Below are positions 1 to 8,462 of a DNA stretch of 58,318 nt, piece by piece. The position numbers were made by a program, and so were the translations under genes. The stretch comes from Chthoniobacter flavus (lineage in GTDB: Bacteria > Verrucomicrobiota > Verrucomicrobiia > Chthoniobacterales > JACTMZ01). Positions within the stretch are counted from its first letter, which is position 1. Each line of letters opens with the position of its first letter. Below the pieces are notes generated by a model. It saw only the letters and a list, made by a program, of their open reading frames with translations, did no database searches and had not been told where the DNA came from. The stretch is from NCBI GenBank assembly GCA_945871065.1, contig CAMBUL010000006.1, positions 1 to 58,318 on the forward strand, written 5' to 3'.

Positions 1-93
1 ATCAAAACGTCGCGCCACTTGGTCGCGGGTACTGTCTTGCCCGTCGTAGGCTTTGAGGATGCGTTGGCGTAGATCCAGCGAGAGTGTTTTCAT
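1..93 (-). mobile_element. IS630-family transposase, N-terminal fragment cut by window edge
   Basis: The minus strand reads ATG at 93-91 and stays open to the window edge, giving 31 residues that begin MKTLSLDLRQRILKAYD and continue to VARRFD. This is the typical N-terminal helix-turn-helix start of IS630/Tc1-mariner-type transposases. The DDE catalytic part would lie to the left of the window, so intactness cannot be judged. The sequence between this start and the lipocalin remnant should hold the insertion-sequence end, but I could not identify a terminal inverted repeat with confidence. Insertion here probably trimmed the neighbouring lipocalin gene. Confidence 0.7.
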
Positions 94-130
94 CACCGAA
101 CCCTGCCACCAACTTCTAACGGCTACAATA

Positions 131-565
131 TTATTTAAAATGCTCTAACATCGTAGTTCTTGGCGGCGAGGCGGGAGTGGTTGGGGGGTGCCCGACGGCG
201 GCCCAACGGTAAGCGGGATCGAGGTCGAGGACCCAGTAGTCGCCTATGAACGGCCAGAAGAAACGGACTTTGAGTTTGCTATTGTTGCTGCCGGGGAAGA
301 CCCGTGCGGTGCCTTCGACCCGGACGGGACGGCCGCCTCGCTGGCAAGTCTTGACCACACGGATGCGGCCATCGGGCCTCGGGGTATATTCGGCCTTGGT
401 GTCGGCGCAGCCGCCTTGGAACCAATTCGGGAAGGATTTCACTTCATACTAGGGGCCCGCGTAGTGCGCGAGATCGACGGAGGGAACGGTCTGCGGAGGG
501 GGCAGGGAGGTGCAGGCGGTGAGCAATCCGGCCGAAGCAAGGCAACCGGCCAGGCGAAATGTCAT
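131..565 (-). pseudogene. blc: Blc-type outer-membrane lipocalin lipoprotein, broken by nonsense codon and 3' loss
   Basis: Reading from ATG 565 gives a lipoprotein signal ending LLTAC, then VDLAHYAGP, an in-frame TAG at about 449-451, then YEVKSFPNWFQGGCAD and, further on, FFWPFIGDYWVLDLD and YRWAAVGHP. This is the full Blc lipocalin pattern. The TAG sits exactly where the family has the Trp of its GxWYE motif, so a TGG to TAG change is the simplest explanation. After VGHP the similarity ends. One frame shift at the G6 run near 184-189 and truncation near the IS630 fragment would explain that. Blc proteins bind lipids or fatty acids at the outer membrane. This copy is almost certainly non-functional unless the stop is read through. 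Confidence 0.75.
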
Positions 566-616
566 AGCCCGAGATTGGCGGGGCAGCGGGCCGCTTTCGA
601 GCAGAAACAGGGCCGC

Positions 617-2809
617 TCAGCGAGGCGGACGGTTGAGGCGCCAGCGGAGATAAAGCGCCCCGGCAAGCACGGCGCAAAGGGCGCTGATCGCCACGGTGCG
701 CCAAGGAAAAGGGGTCACGGGCAGGGTGTCGACAAAGAACCCAATGGTCGGCGCAAGCTCGCCCGATGGTCCGGTCGGAACAACGCGCCAGTAGGTGCGC
801 GTGCCACGAGGCAGGCCGTCGATGCGGGCCCTACACACCGTCAGTTCGAGTCCATTCCCCGTCACCTTCCCGATGTTGCCGTTCTTTTCCCCTCGATCGA
901 TTATTTTGAATGTGGGTGCGCCGGGGATACCGCGTTCAAGGCGGAAGCTGGAGACGCCGAGATCGTGTGCGAAAAAGATCTCGAGGAAGGCACCGAGACG
1001 CTCGGCCTTCTTGTCGACGTATACAAAGGCCGTGACCGGTCCGGTCGGAGGCGGTGGAAGGCGGTCGGGCTGTGCAGGGATACCAACGAGGGTGTTGTCG
1101 CGGATGCGGAACGGTAGGGCAACGTCGCGCTTGTCGCCGCCCTCGAGGGTGGCGACCAGACGCCATTGGTCGGCGGCGAGGTGGGACTCTGCGATGAGTT
1201 GTTGGCCGGTGGGGGCTTCGTTGGAGGGTTCCGCGGTGGGGTCAGCTCTTTCGATCGGTGTATCGAGGAATTTACGAATTAGGCCGGCCAGGCTCTGCAG
1301 CCACCTCTGCAGCCACCCGAGCGGCCCTTCGTGTGGTGCGGGCGGATGGTAATCCTGCCACAGGCCATCATTTTCCCTGCGGTGCTGGAGGGTGAAATCT
1401 TGCCAACCCGGTTTTTCAACCCAAGTAATGGCCGGACCTTCCGGGGTCGGTGTATAGCGGATGTCGATGTTGAGGACATAATTGAGGACATAATCATCTG
1501 TTTTCGGACAAATAGTTGGTGTCGGCGGAGGCGTAGGGGTGCGCGGGATTAAACGCGCGGTGACCTTCACGATGACTTCTTTTCCGAGCAGGGAGACGGT
1601 CATCTCGGTGGGAGGGGCTTGGTCCGGCTTGAGACGCAGTTCGAGCGGAATTTCCAACTCTCCTCCAGGCGGGACAGTGAAAGCGGTAGCGCCGCTGGCC
1701 GGACGGATCGATTCGGACGGAAGCAACTTGCCTTCGGCGGGCGAACCCCCGTCGTTGATTAGGATCAAGGATGCTCTGACCACAGTCCGAGGTCTGACCT
1801 CGCCGAAGTCGGGTGTCGCGACGATGCGCAGTGCGGCGGGGATGGCGGGCGCGGTGAATTCCCGCAACTCGGCATGGCCGTCACATTCGAAGCTGGCGCC
1901 GAACGGCGGGACGTATTCTTTGCGGTCGGGCGGGATGCGCAGGATGACTTCCGTGCTTTCGCCAGGTCCGAGGGTAAAGTCGGCAACGGCTTCGACGGGA
2001 CTCTCCGGGGGAAGGCCAACGGATACGGTCAGCGGTCGCTTGGACTGGTTTTTTACCACGGCAATGCCGCGGCGTGATTGATCCGGGGCGGCTGAGAATA
2101 CGGCCTCCTCCACCTCGAGGACGAGCGGTGCAATGGCCAGGCCTTTGAGGACGAGGAGGGCCGGATCGTTGGCGAAAGGTTGCAGGCGGAAAACAAATTC
2201 GCCGGTGCGTTCCGGGGCGAAAAGTAGAGGGATGCGGGTTTTCTTGCCACGGCGCAGCACAAAGCCGCCATCGTCCTCGAGGGTGAACGGTTCGGTTGGC
2301 CGGAGGAAACCGGTGATCACCCCGCCGCCCGCGTTGGCCAGTTCCACCACGCACCGCACCGGAGGATCACCCAAGGCAACCGGTCCGAAATCGAGCAGTT
2401 CCGGCGTGATGGAAAGGAGCGGCGCGGCATCGCGGATCTTGATGATGACGCGTCCGCGTCCGGTCAGTTTGGTGATCCCGGCTTTGACCTCGAAGGCAAA
2501 GGTGTCGGCGACCGAATCTTCGTCGTTGCCGTGAGTGTAGGTAATGTAAGCGGGCCCTTGGCGCTCGGGGCCATTGTATGGCTCCAGTCCCGAGAGCTTG
2601 CCGTGCTGCGGCCTGCCCAGCGGTCGGTAGGTCAGCGGGTTGAGATTGCGTTCGAATCCGCGCAGCGGAATGCGCACGCTTTCTCCCCGCGCAACCTCGA
2701 CTTCGATATTTTGGGCCTTGGGCGAGACGCGTTCCGGCTTTTTGGCCGGGCTATCCGCGCTCTGGGCTGCGAAGAAAATGGCCAGACAGGCGAAGAGGCG
2801 GGCAGTCAC
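617..2809 (-). CDS. Secreted, C-terminally membrane-anchored protein with Ig-like / choice-of-anchor-D-type domains
   Basis: 730 residues starting at GTG 2809. A short signal peptide (about 1-17) is followed by a cadherin-like Ig domain (about 30-130) with the typical PQHGKLSG and YITYTHGNDEDS elements. Several beta-rich repeats of the choice-of-anchor D/ASPM type follow, recognisable by phrases such as LLDFGPVALG and PDFGEVRPRT. A proline-rich hinge (PRTPTPPPTPT) comes next, then a less conserved region and one membrane helix near the C-terminus followed by a basic tail. The topology suggests a periplasmic or surface protein held by the C-terminal helix. No enzymatic motif was recognised, and the function is unknown. 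It is divergent from the L,D-transpeptidase homologue 56 bases away, so the two may share a control region. Confidence 0.75.
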   Translation of the reverse strand: MTARLFACLAIFFAAQSADSPAKKPERVSPKAQNIEVEVARGESVRIPLRGFERNLNPLTYRPLGRPQHGKLSGLEPYNGPERQGPAYITYTHGNDEDSVADTFAFEVKAGITKLTGRGRVIIKIRDAAPLLSITPELLDFGPVALGDPPVRCVVELANAGGGVITGFLRPTEPFTLEDDGGFVLRRGKKTRIPLLFAPERTGEFVFRLQPFANDPALLVLKGLAIAPLVLEVEEAVFSAAPDQSRRGIAVVKNQSKRPLTVSVGLPPESPVEAVADFTLGPGESTEVILRIPPDRKEYVPPFGASFECDGHAELREFTAPAIPAALRIVATPDFGEVRPRTVVRASLILINDGGSPAEGKLLPSESIRPASGATAFTVPPGGELEIPLELRLKPDQAPPTEMTVSLLGKEVIVKVTARLIPRTPTPPPTPTICPKTDDYVLNYVLNIDIRYTPTPEGPAITWVEKPGWQDFTLQHRRENDGLWQDYHPPAPHEGPLGWLQRWLQSLAGLIRKFLDTPIERADPTAEPSNEAPTGQQLIAESHLAADQWRLVATLEGGDKRDVALPFRIRDNTLVGIPAQPDRLPPPPTGPVTAFVYVDKKAERLGAFLEIFFAHDLGVSSFRLERGIPGAPTFKIIDRGEKNGNIGKVTGNGLELTVCRARIDGLPRGTRTYWRVVPTGPSGELAPTIGFFVDTLPVTPFPWRTVAISALCAVLAGALYLRWRLNRPPR

Positions 2810-2865
2810 TAGGCCACAGAAGCAAATGGGTTGGAAAAAGGCGAGGCGAACCCTATTTTCTGCCC

Positions 2866-3456
2866 ATGGGAAAAGTCTTCAGGCACGCGCTGGCAGCCGC
2901 CGTCTTGGTTGTCGCGCCCGCAGCCTCCGGGCAGGAACCATCCCATCCCGTGTTTCCGGGGCCCGTCGAGTTGATCGTCATGCAGGATCCCCCGAAGGTG
3001 GTGCCGCGTGTGTTGGACCGTGCCACTCCGGACAACACGCGGGTCGTGGTCTCTCTCGGACGGCAGCGCGCCTATCTTTACGTGGATGAGGAAGTGGCGA
3101 TCGACACTCCGGTCTCCACGGGGAAACGCCGCGGACAAACCCCGACGGGGGACTTCACGGTGCTGGAGAAAGCGACGGAGCAGAGTTCGAATTTGCACGG
3201 GGACTTTGTCGATCGTGACGGGAATGCGGTCCGCCATGGCGCGAGCACACGCATCGACGCGGCGCCGAGCGGCACGACTTTCCGCCCGGTGCCGGTGCGG
3301 TATTTTCTGCGGCTTGATGATGCCGGACTCGCCCTCCATGCCGGACGGTTGCCGGGCTATCCTTCCGCGGATCGGGCCGTGCGCTTGCCGGCGGATATTG
3401 CGCCGCTCATTTTTCAGCGCGTGAAGCAGGACACGCCGGTAAAGATCGAGGAGTAG
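2866..3456 (+). CDS. L,D-transpeptidase (YkuD) fold protein lacking the catalytic cysteine
   Basis: 196 residues with an N-terminal signal peptide (cleavage near AASG/QE). The YkuD features are present: TRVVVSLGRQRAYLYVD, STGKRRGQTPTGDFTV, and the conserved His of LALHAG (residue 158). The family's active-site block, normally SHGC followed by V/I-R-L, here reads SADRAVRLP at 167-175. The nucleophilic Cys is therefore Ala171, and the preceding His-Gly is Asp-Arg. The rest of the fold is well preserved and the frame is intact. YkuD enzymes make 3-3 peptidoglycan cross-links or attach lipoproteins to the wall. This one should be unable to do so and may bind peptidoglycan or regulate. The family is certain; the role is open. 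Confidence 0.85.
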   Translation: MGKVFRHALAAAVLVVAPAASGQEPSHPVFPGPVELIVMQDPPKVVPRVLDRATPDNTRVVVSLGRQRAYLYVDEEVAIDTPVSTGKRRGQTPTGDFTVLEKATEQSSNLHGDFVDRDGNAVRHGASTRIDAAPSGTTFRPVPVRYFLRLDDAGLALHAGRLPGYPSADRAVRLPADIAPLIFQRVKQDTPVKIEE

Positions 3457-3503
3457 GGGGAGGACGGAGAGGGATGAGCGAGGAGACTTGAGGACAGAGT
3501 AAC

Positions 3504-3530
3504 GGGTGGATCGCGCCGTCCCGGCGCGAT
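3504..3530. repeat. Palindromic element between convergent genes
   Basis: A perfect 9-base stem, ATCGCGCCG (3510-3518) and CGGCGCGAT (3522-3530), has a 3-base loop and is preceded by GGGTGG. The same core with the same flank occurs at 47951-47976, so this is a dispersed palindromic repeat. It lies between the convergent transpeptidase-like and sugar-porter genes and could help end transcription, but no T-run follows. Confidence 0.6.
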
Positions 3531-3549
3531 GAGTAGGCGCAAAACCGTT

Positions 3550-5073
3550 TCAGCGGCCGATATGCTTGAGCGGGGTGCCGGCGAGGAGTTTCTCCTCGAT
3601 CGACTCGAGGGAGACGCCTTTGGTCTCGGGCACGAGGGTGAGAAAGAAGACGATGAAGACGGCGTTGAGCGCGCCGTAGAGCAGGAAGGTGTTTCCCGGG
3701 CCGAGGGTGTTCAACATGGTGAGGAAGGTCATGCCGACAATGGCATTGGCCGTCCAATTGGTCACCGTGCTGCAGGTGATGCCGAAGTCACGTCCGGCCA
3801 GCGGGAAGATTTCCGCGCAGAGGATCCAAATGATCGGACCGGCGCTCATGGCAAAGCCGACGATGAAGACGACGAGCGCGGCAACGGCGAGGTAACTCAT
3901 GGTCAGCCCTCCGCCCGCATTGGCACCGATGCCCAGATGGAAGAGGGCACCGAGCGAGAGCATGCCCAGGCCCATGACGACGAAACCGGCGAACATCATC
4001 GGTCTGCGTCCGAGCCGGTCGACAAAAGCAATGGCGATGAAGGTGGCCAGCACATTGATCGTGCCGATGAGGACCGTACCCCACATTTGCTCGGCGGTGG
4101 TATTAAAGCCGGCTTCCTGGAGGATGCGCGGCGCGTAATACATGATGACATTGATGCCGGTGAATTGCTGGATGACCTGCAATCCGACTCCGAGAAAGAC
4201 GGCACGGCGGAAGTTGCGATTGTCACGGAAAAGGGGGAAACCCTTCTGTTCGACTTTGAGGCTCGCTTCAATTTCGGCGAATTCGCGTTCCGCCTCTGCA
4301 TCGCTGTTGGCCAGACGTCGCAGCACTTGGAGCGCTTTGGGGCCGCGTTGCTTGAGGACAAGCCAGCGCGGGCTTTCCGGCAGAAAGAGCATGCCGAGGA
4401 ACATGAGGAGGGCCGGAACGGCAATGATCCCGAGCATCCAACGCCAAGGCATGGCGAAGTAGGCATGCATGACCATTTGTCCGCGGCCACCGGCCAGGGT
4501 GCTGAGTGACTGGCTCATTTCGGCGGCAATCGGTTGGAGATTGGCGTAGGTGGAGAAGAAGGTGTCGCTGAGGAAGGCGAGCACGATGCCGATGGTGATC
4601 ATCAGCTGGTACATGGAAATAAGCGCTCCGCGCACGTTTCGCGGCGCGATTTCCGAAAGGTACAACGGGGCAACAAACGAGGCCATACCCACCGCGATGC
4701 CGAGGAAAAAGCGCGCCGCGATGAGCGCGCCGGCCGAAGGAGCCATGGAGCAGAGGATGGAACCAACAGCGAAGACAAGTGCGCTGATCAGGATGGTTCC
4801 GCGGCGACCGAGGCGGAAGGAAAAGAACCCGCTGATGAGCACGCCGAAAACCGCACCCCAGAGCAGGGAGCTGACGATTTTCTCCACCATGCGGTCATCA
4901 ACGCCGAAATCTTTTTGGATAAATTCGTTGGCCCCGGAGATGACCCCGACATCGAGACCGAAGAGAAGTCCGGCCAACGCGGCGGTGAGGCCGACGAAGT
5001 AAACGATCGGTCTGGTTTTTCCGGCAAGCGGAAGGGAGGTGGACGACGAGGATGGCGGGATGGGCGAGGACAT
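3550..5073 (-). CDS. Sugar porter (major facilitator superfamily), XylE/GalP type
   Basis: 507 residues with twelve predicted membrane helices. The sugar-porter signatures are all visible: RLGRRGTILI and DRLGRRPMM between helices 2/3 and 8/9, PESPRWLV after helix 6, QQFTGINVIMYYAP in helix 7, and VPETKGVSLESIEE after helix 12. These proteins import hexoses or pentoses, usually by proton symport. The exact sugar cannot be read from the sequence. It lies 40 bases downstream of glgC on the same strand, which suggests that uptake of a sugar and glycogen synthesis are co-transcribed. A loop insertion of about 30 residues between helices 5 and 6 (around STYANL to GGRGQM) is longer than in XylE. Confidence 0.9.
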   Translation of the reverse strand: MSSPIPPSSSSTSLPLAGKTRPIVYFVGLTAALAGLLFGLDVGVISGANEFIQKDFGVDDRMVEKIVSSLLWGAVFGVLISGFFSFRLGRRGTILISALVFAVGSILCSMAPSAGALIAARFFLGIAVGMASFVAPLYLSEIAPRNVRGALISMYQLMITIGIVLAFLSDTFFSTYANLQPIAAEMSQSLSTLAGGRGQMVMHAYFAMPWRWMLGIIAVPALLMFLGMLFLPESPRWLVLKQRGPKALQVLRRLANSDAEAEREFAEIEASLKVEQKGFPLFRDNRNFRRAVFLGVGLQVIQQFTGINVIMYYAPRILQEAGFNTTAEQMWGTVLIGTINVLATFIAIAFVDRLGRRPMMFAGFVVMGLGMLSLGALFHLGIGANAGGGLTMSYLAVAALVVFIVGFAMSAGPIIWILCAEIFPLAGRDFGITCSTVTNWTANAIVGMTFLTMLNTLGPGNTFLLYGALNAVFIVFFLTLVPETKGVSLESIEEKLLAGTPLKHIGR

Positions 5074-5113
5074 AAGGCGAGGGGGGGGTGAGGGCTATGG
5101 GTGTTGGGAGGGG

Positions 5114-6418
5114 TTAAATCCATGTGCCGTCAGGGATGACGGCATTTTTCGGAATGATGACGATGCCATCGCGAATGTAGTAGTTGCCGCCATCGTATTC
5201 GGCGGGCTTGCCGTCCGGGCTGATTACCACCCGCTCGCCGATCCGCGCATTTTTGTCGACGATGGCATCGCTGATGGTCGTGTTTCGTCCGATGCCGATA
5301 GGAGGTGCACCGGGGGGCGCGGAGGTCTGCGACTCGTAGAAATCCGCCCCCATCATGACCACATTGCGCAGCACGGCGCCGGTCTCGATGATGCTGCGGA
5401 TCCCCACCACGCAGCGTTCGAGGTTTGCATCGGTGATGATGCATCCGTCGGAGACCACGGCTCGATGGACTGTGGCGCTGTTGATTTTGCTCGCGGGGAG
5501 AAAACGCGGACGCGAGTAAATAGCCGCGTCGGGCCGGTAGAAACTGAAGGACGGCTCGACTTCGGAGAGGGCAAGATTGGCTTCGAAAAAAGAACGGATC
5601 GTCCCGATGTCCTCCCAGTAGCCTTGGAAGACGTGCGCCTGCACGCGCCGGTCGGAGATGGCAGCAGGGATGATATTTTTGCCGAAGTCATCGTGTTGGT
5701 TTTCGAGGCAGCCCGCGAGGACCGAGCGGTTGAAAAGGTAAATACCCATCGAAGCCTGGTAATAATCGCTGCCTGAGGCCAGGCCGAGTTCGGTCAGCAG
5801 CGGGCCGGGAATGCGCAGGCTGTCGAGCACGGCAGGGTCGGTCGGTTTCTCGTCGAAGCGAGTGACGCGACGCGCTTCATCGGTCTGCATGATGCCGAAT
5901 CCCGGCGCGTCCTGCCGGTTGACGGGCAAGGTTGCGATGGTCAGGTCGGCTCCGGAGGCGAGGTGGCTTTCCATCAATTCGCGGAAATCCATCTGGTAAA
6001 GTTGGTCACCGCTGAGAACGAGGTAATAGTCCCACGGTTTCTCAAGGAAATAGTTCAAGTTTTGCCGCACCGCATCGGCCGTGCCTTGGTACCAGCCGGC
6101 GCCGGTCGGGGTTTGTTGCGCGGCGAGGATTTCGACGAAGCTGCCCGCGCTGAAGATGTCGAACTTGTAGGTGCCGTTGATGTGCTGGTGGAGCGAGGCC
6201 GTATTGAACTGGGTGAGTACGTAGATGCTGCGGATGCCCGAGTTGAGGCAATTGCTGATCGGGATGTCGACCAAACGGTATTTGCCGCCGAGGGGAACGG
6301 CCGGCTTGGAACGATCTTTGGTCAGGGGAAAAAGTCGCTGGCCTGCGCCACCACCCATGATGATGCCTAGCGTCCGGGCAAGGGCAGCGCCGGTCCGGGG
6401 AGCATCTGAGTCGGCCAT
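5114..6418 (-). CDS. glgC: Glucose-1-phosphate adenylyltransferase (ADP-glucose pyrophosphorylase)
   Basis: 434 residues, the usual length. The enzyme makes ADP-glucose from glucose-1-phosphate and ATP, the committed step of bacterial glycogen synthesis. The nucleotide-binding signature GGGAGQRLFPLT (about 22-33), followed by RSKPAVPLGGKYRLVDIPIS, is diagnostic. The middle has YYLVLSGDQLYQMD (catalytic Asp region) and FGKNIIPAAI. The C-terminal part is a left-handed beta-helix with hexapeptide-like repeats (for example IGIGRNTTISDAIVDKNARIG), which is the allosteric and oligomerisation domain. It is divergent from glmS (123 bases apart), which draws on the same hexose-phosphate pool, and is followed by the sugar porter. 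Confidence 0.95.
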   Translation of the reverse strand: MADSDAPRTGAALARTLGIIMGGGAGQRLFPLTKDRSKPAVPLGGKYRLVDIPISNCLNSGIRSIYVLTQFNTASLHQHINGTYKFDIFSAGSFVEILAAQQTPTGAGWYQGTADAVRQNLNYFLEKPWDYYLVLSGDQLYQMDFRELMESHLASGADLTIATLPVNRQDAPGFGIMQTDEARRVTRFDEKPTDPAVLDSLRIPGPLLTELGLASGSDYYQASMGIYLFNRSVLAGCLENQHDDFGKNIIPAAISDRRVQAHVFQGYWEDIGTIRSFFEANLALSEVEPSFSFYRPDAAIYSRPRFLPASKINSATVHRAVVSDGCIITDANLERCVVGIRSIIETGAVLRNVVMMGADFYESQTSAPPGAPPIGIGRNTTISDAIVDKNARIGERVVISPDGKPAEYDGGNYYIRDGIVIIPKNAVIPDGTWI

Positions 6419-6541
6419 AATCCACTAATGGGTTCGCGCAAAGCGGATCGGATGTCACGCCGCGATTTGCCGTCCCCCCCTCTTGGGGTGATCCCCGCAG
6501 TTGCTACCTGCGGCGCAATGCCCCAGTATAGCAGGTCTCTT

Positions 6542-8389
6542 ATGTGCGGAATTGTCGGTTATGTTGGCCCGGCCGAGGCGGCACCCATCCTTTTGGACGG
6601 GTTGCGCCGTTTGGAATACCGCGGCTATGATTCCGCGGGGCTTGCTTTGGGCAACAACGGGGCGCTTGAGATCCGCAAAGCCGTTGGCCGCATCCAGAAC
6701 CTGGCGCAATTGGTGATCGACGAACCGGTGCACGGCAATCGCGGCATCTCCCATACCCGCTGGGCCACGCACGGCGCCGTGACTGGCGAGAACGCCCACC
6801 CGCATACCGACCAGAGCGGACGCATCGTGCTGGTGCACAATGGGGTCATCGAAAATTACCTCAAGCTCCGCGCCGAACTGGAGCGTGAGGGGCACGTTTT
6901 TCAATCCGAAACCGACACCGAGGTGCTGGCCCATCTCATCGGCAAATACGCCATCCAACTCGGCGAACCCTCGGCGGATCATCTTGTCGAGGCGGTGCGT
7001 CTGGCCCTGCGCGAGGTGCACGGGACATACGGGATTGCGGTGATGCACCGCGATGTCCCGGATCTGCTGATCGGGGCGCGGCGGGGCAGTCCGCTGGTGC
7101 TCGGGGTGGGCAAGGGCGAAAACTTTCTGGCGAGCGACCCTTTGGCTTTGGTCAACCACACGCGCGATGTCGTCTATTTGAAGGACTTTGAGATTGTCGT
7201 GCTGCGGCCCGACAATTTTCAAATCCAGTCGCTGGCTGGCGACGGCCAGGACTACGAGATCAGCAGGGTTGATTTCGAGGCGGAGGAAGTTTCCAAGGGC
7301 GACTATGCGCACTACATGCTCAAGGAAATCTACGAGCAGGCCTCGACGGTGAGGGATGCCATGCGCGGGCGCCTCTCCGCGGAGGAAGCCACGGCCAAGT
7401 TGGGCGGACTCAACATGACGCCCGCGCAATTGCGCGAAGTCGAACGTATCGTCCTCATTGGCTGCGGCACGGCCCACCATGCGGCGGTGGTCGGTGAGTA
7501 TCTGATGGAAAGCCTCGCCTGTCTGCCTACCGAAGTGGAGATCGCCAGCGAGTTCCGTTACCGCAACATGCCGATGGACAAATACACCTTGTCCTTTGTT
7601 ATCAGCCAGAGTGGCGAGACGGCCGACACCTTGGCGGCGTTGCGCGAGAGCCAGCGCAAAGGGCACCGCACGCTCGGCATTTGCAACAATGTGGCCAGCA
7701 CCATCGCGCGCGAGAGCGATGGTGGGGTTTATATGCACGCCGGTCCGGAGATCGGGGTAGCCGCGACCAAGTCGTTCACCTCGCAGGTCACCATCCTCAC
7801 TCTTTTGTCGCTCCTCATGGGCCGCATCCGGAATCTTTCGAGTTCGGATGGTCTCCGCATCATTGAGGAGATGGAAAAGCTGCCGGACAAAGTCGCCCGG
7901 GTCCTCGAGATGAACCCGCACCTTCCGGAGATCGCGGCAAAATACGAAAACGCCCACGGCATGCTCTTCATGGGCCGCCAGTTCCAATACCCGGTGGCGA
8001 TGGAGGCCGCGCTCAAACTCAAAGAGATCAGCTATATGTCCGCCTCGGGCTACCCGAGTGCGGAGCTGAAGCATGGTGTCATCGCGCTGATCAATCCCGA
8101 CATGCCGTCCGTTTTCATCGCGCCCGACGATGCCCTCTTTGAGAAAAACGCGAGCAACATTCAGGAAGTCCGCGCCCGCAAGGGCCCGGTCATCGGCGTC
8201 GGCACCGAGGGACACCGCGAACTGGCGGAGATTACCGACGACACGTTGTGGGTGCCGGCTGCGCCGGATTGGCTCATGCCAGTGCTGACCGTGATTCCCC
8301 TCCAACTGCTTTCCTACCACATCGCGGTGAATCGCGGTTGTGACGTCGACAAGCCGCGTAATCTGGCCAAGAGCGTGACGGTGGAGTGA
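6542..8389 (+). CDS. glmS: Glutamine--fructose-6-phosphate aminotransferase (isomerising)
   Basis: 615 residues from ATG 6542. This start is chosen because the protein must expose its second residue as the N-terminal nucleophile: MCGIVGYVG. The frame is open further upstream but that part is not conserved. An N-terminal class II glutaminase domain (about 1-240, with RGYDSAGLAL and GISHTRWATHG) is followed by two SIS sugar-isomerase domains (for example IGCGTAHHAAVVGEY and SQSGETADTL). The C-terminal tail DKPRNLAKSVTVE is diagnostic. It makes glucosamine-6-phosphate for peptidoglycan and LPS. No glmS ribozyme is seen upstream. Confidence 0.97.
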   Translation: MCGIVGYVGPAEAAPILLDGLRRLEYRGYDSAGLALGNNGALEIRKAVGRIQNLAQLVIDEPVHGNRGISHTRWATHGAVTGENAHPHTDQSGRIVLVHNGVIENYLKLRAELEREGHVFQSETDTEVLAHLIGKYAIQLGEPSADHLVEAVRLALREVHGTYGIAVMHRDVPDLLIGARRGSPLVLGVGKGENFLASDPLALVNHTRDVVYLKDFEIVVLRPDNFQIQSLAGDGQDYEISRVDFEAEEVSKGDYAHYMLKEIYEQASTVRDAMRGRLSAEEATAKLGGLNMTPAQLREVERIVLIGCGTAHHAAVVGEYLMESLACLPTEVEIASEFRYRNMPMDKYTLSFVISQSGETADTLAALRESQRKGHRTLGICNNVASTIARESDGGVYMHAGPEIGVAATKSFTSQVTILTLLSLLMGRIRNLSSSDGLRIIEEMEKLPDKVARVLEMNPHLPEIAAKYENAHGMLFMGRQFQYPVAMEAALKLKEISYMSASGYPSAELKHGVIALINPDMPSVFIAPDDALFEKNASNIQEVRARKGPVIGVGTEGHRELAEITDDTLWVPAAPDWLMPVLTVIPLQLLSYHIAVNRGCDVDKPRNLAKSVTVE

Positions 8390-8462
8390 TCTCTGCCGCG
8401 GGCGGTTTCTCGACAATGGATAAAGCCGCGCGGGCAAAACGCGCGCGCCGCCGACCGGGGCT

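Noticed and set aside
6419-6541. glmS ribozyme
   Set aside because: The 123-base gap shows none of the conserved core and is shared with divergent glgC.
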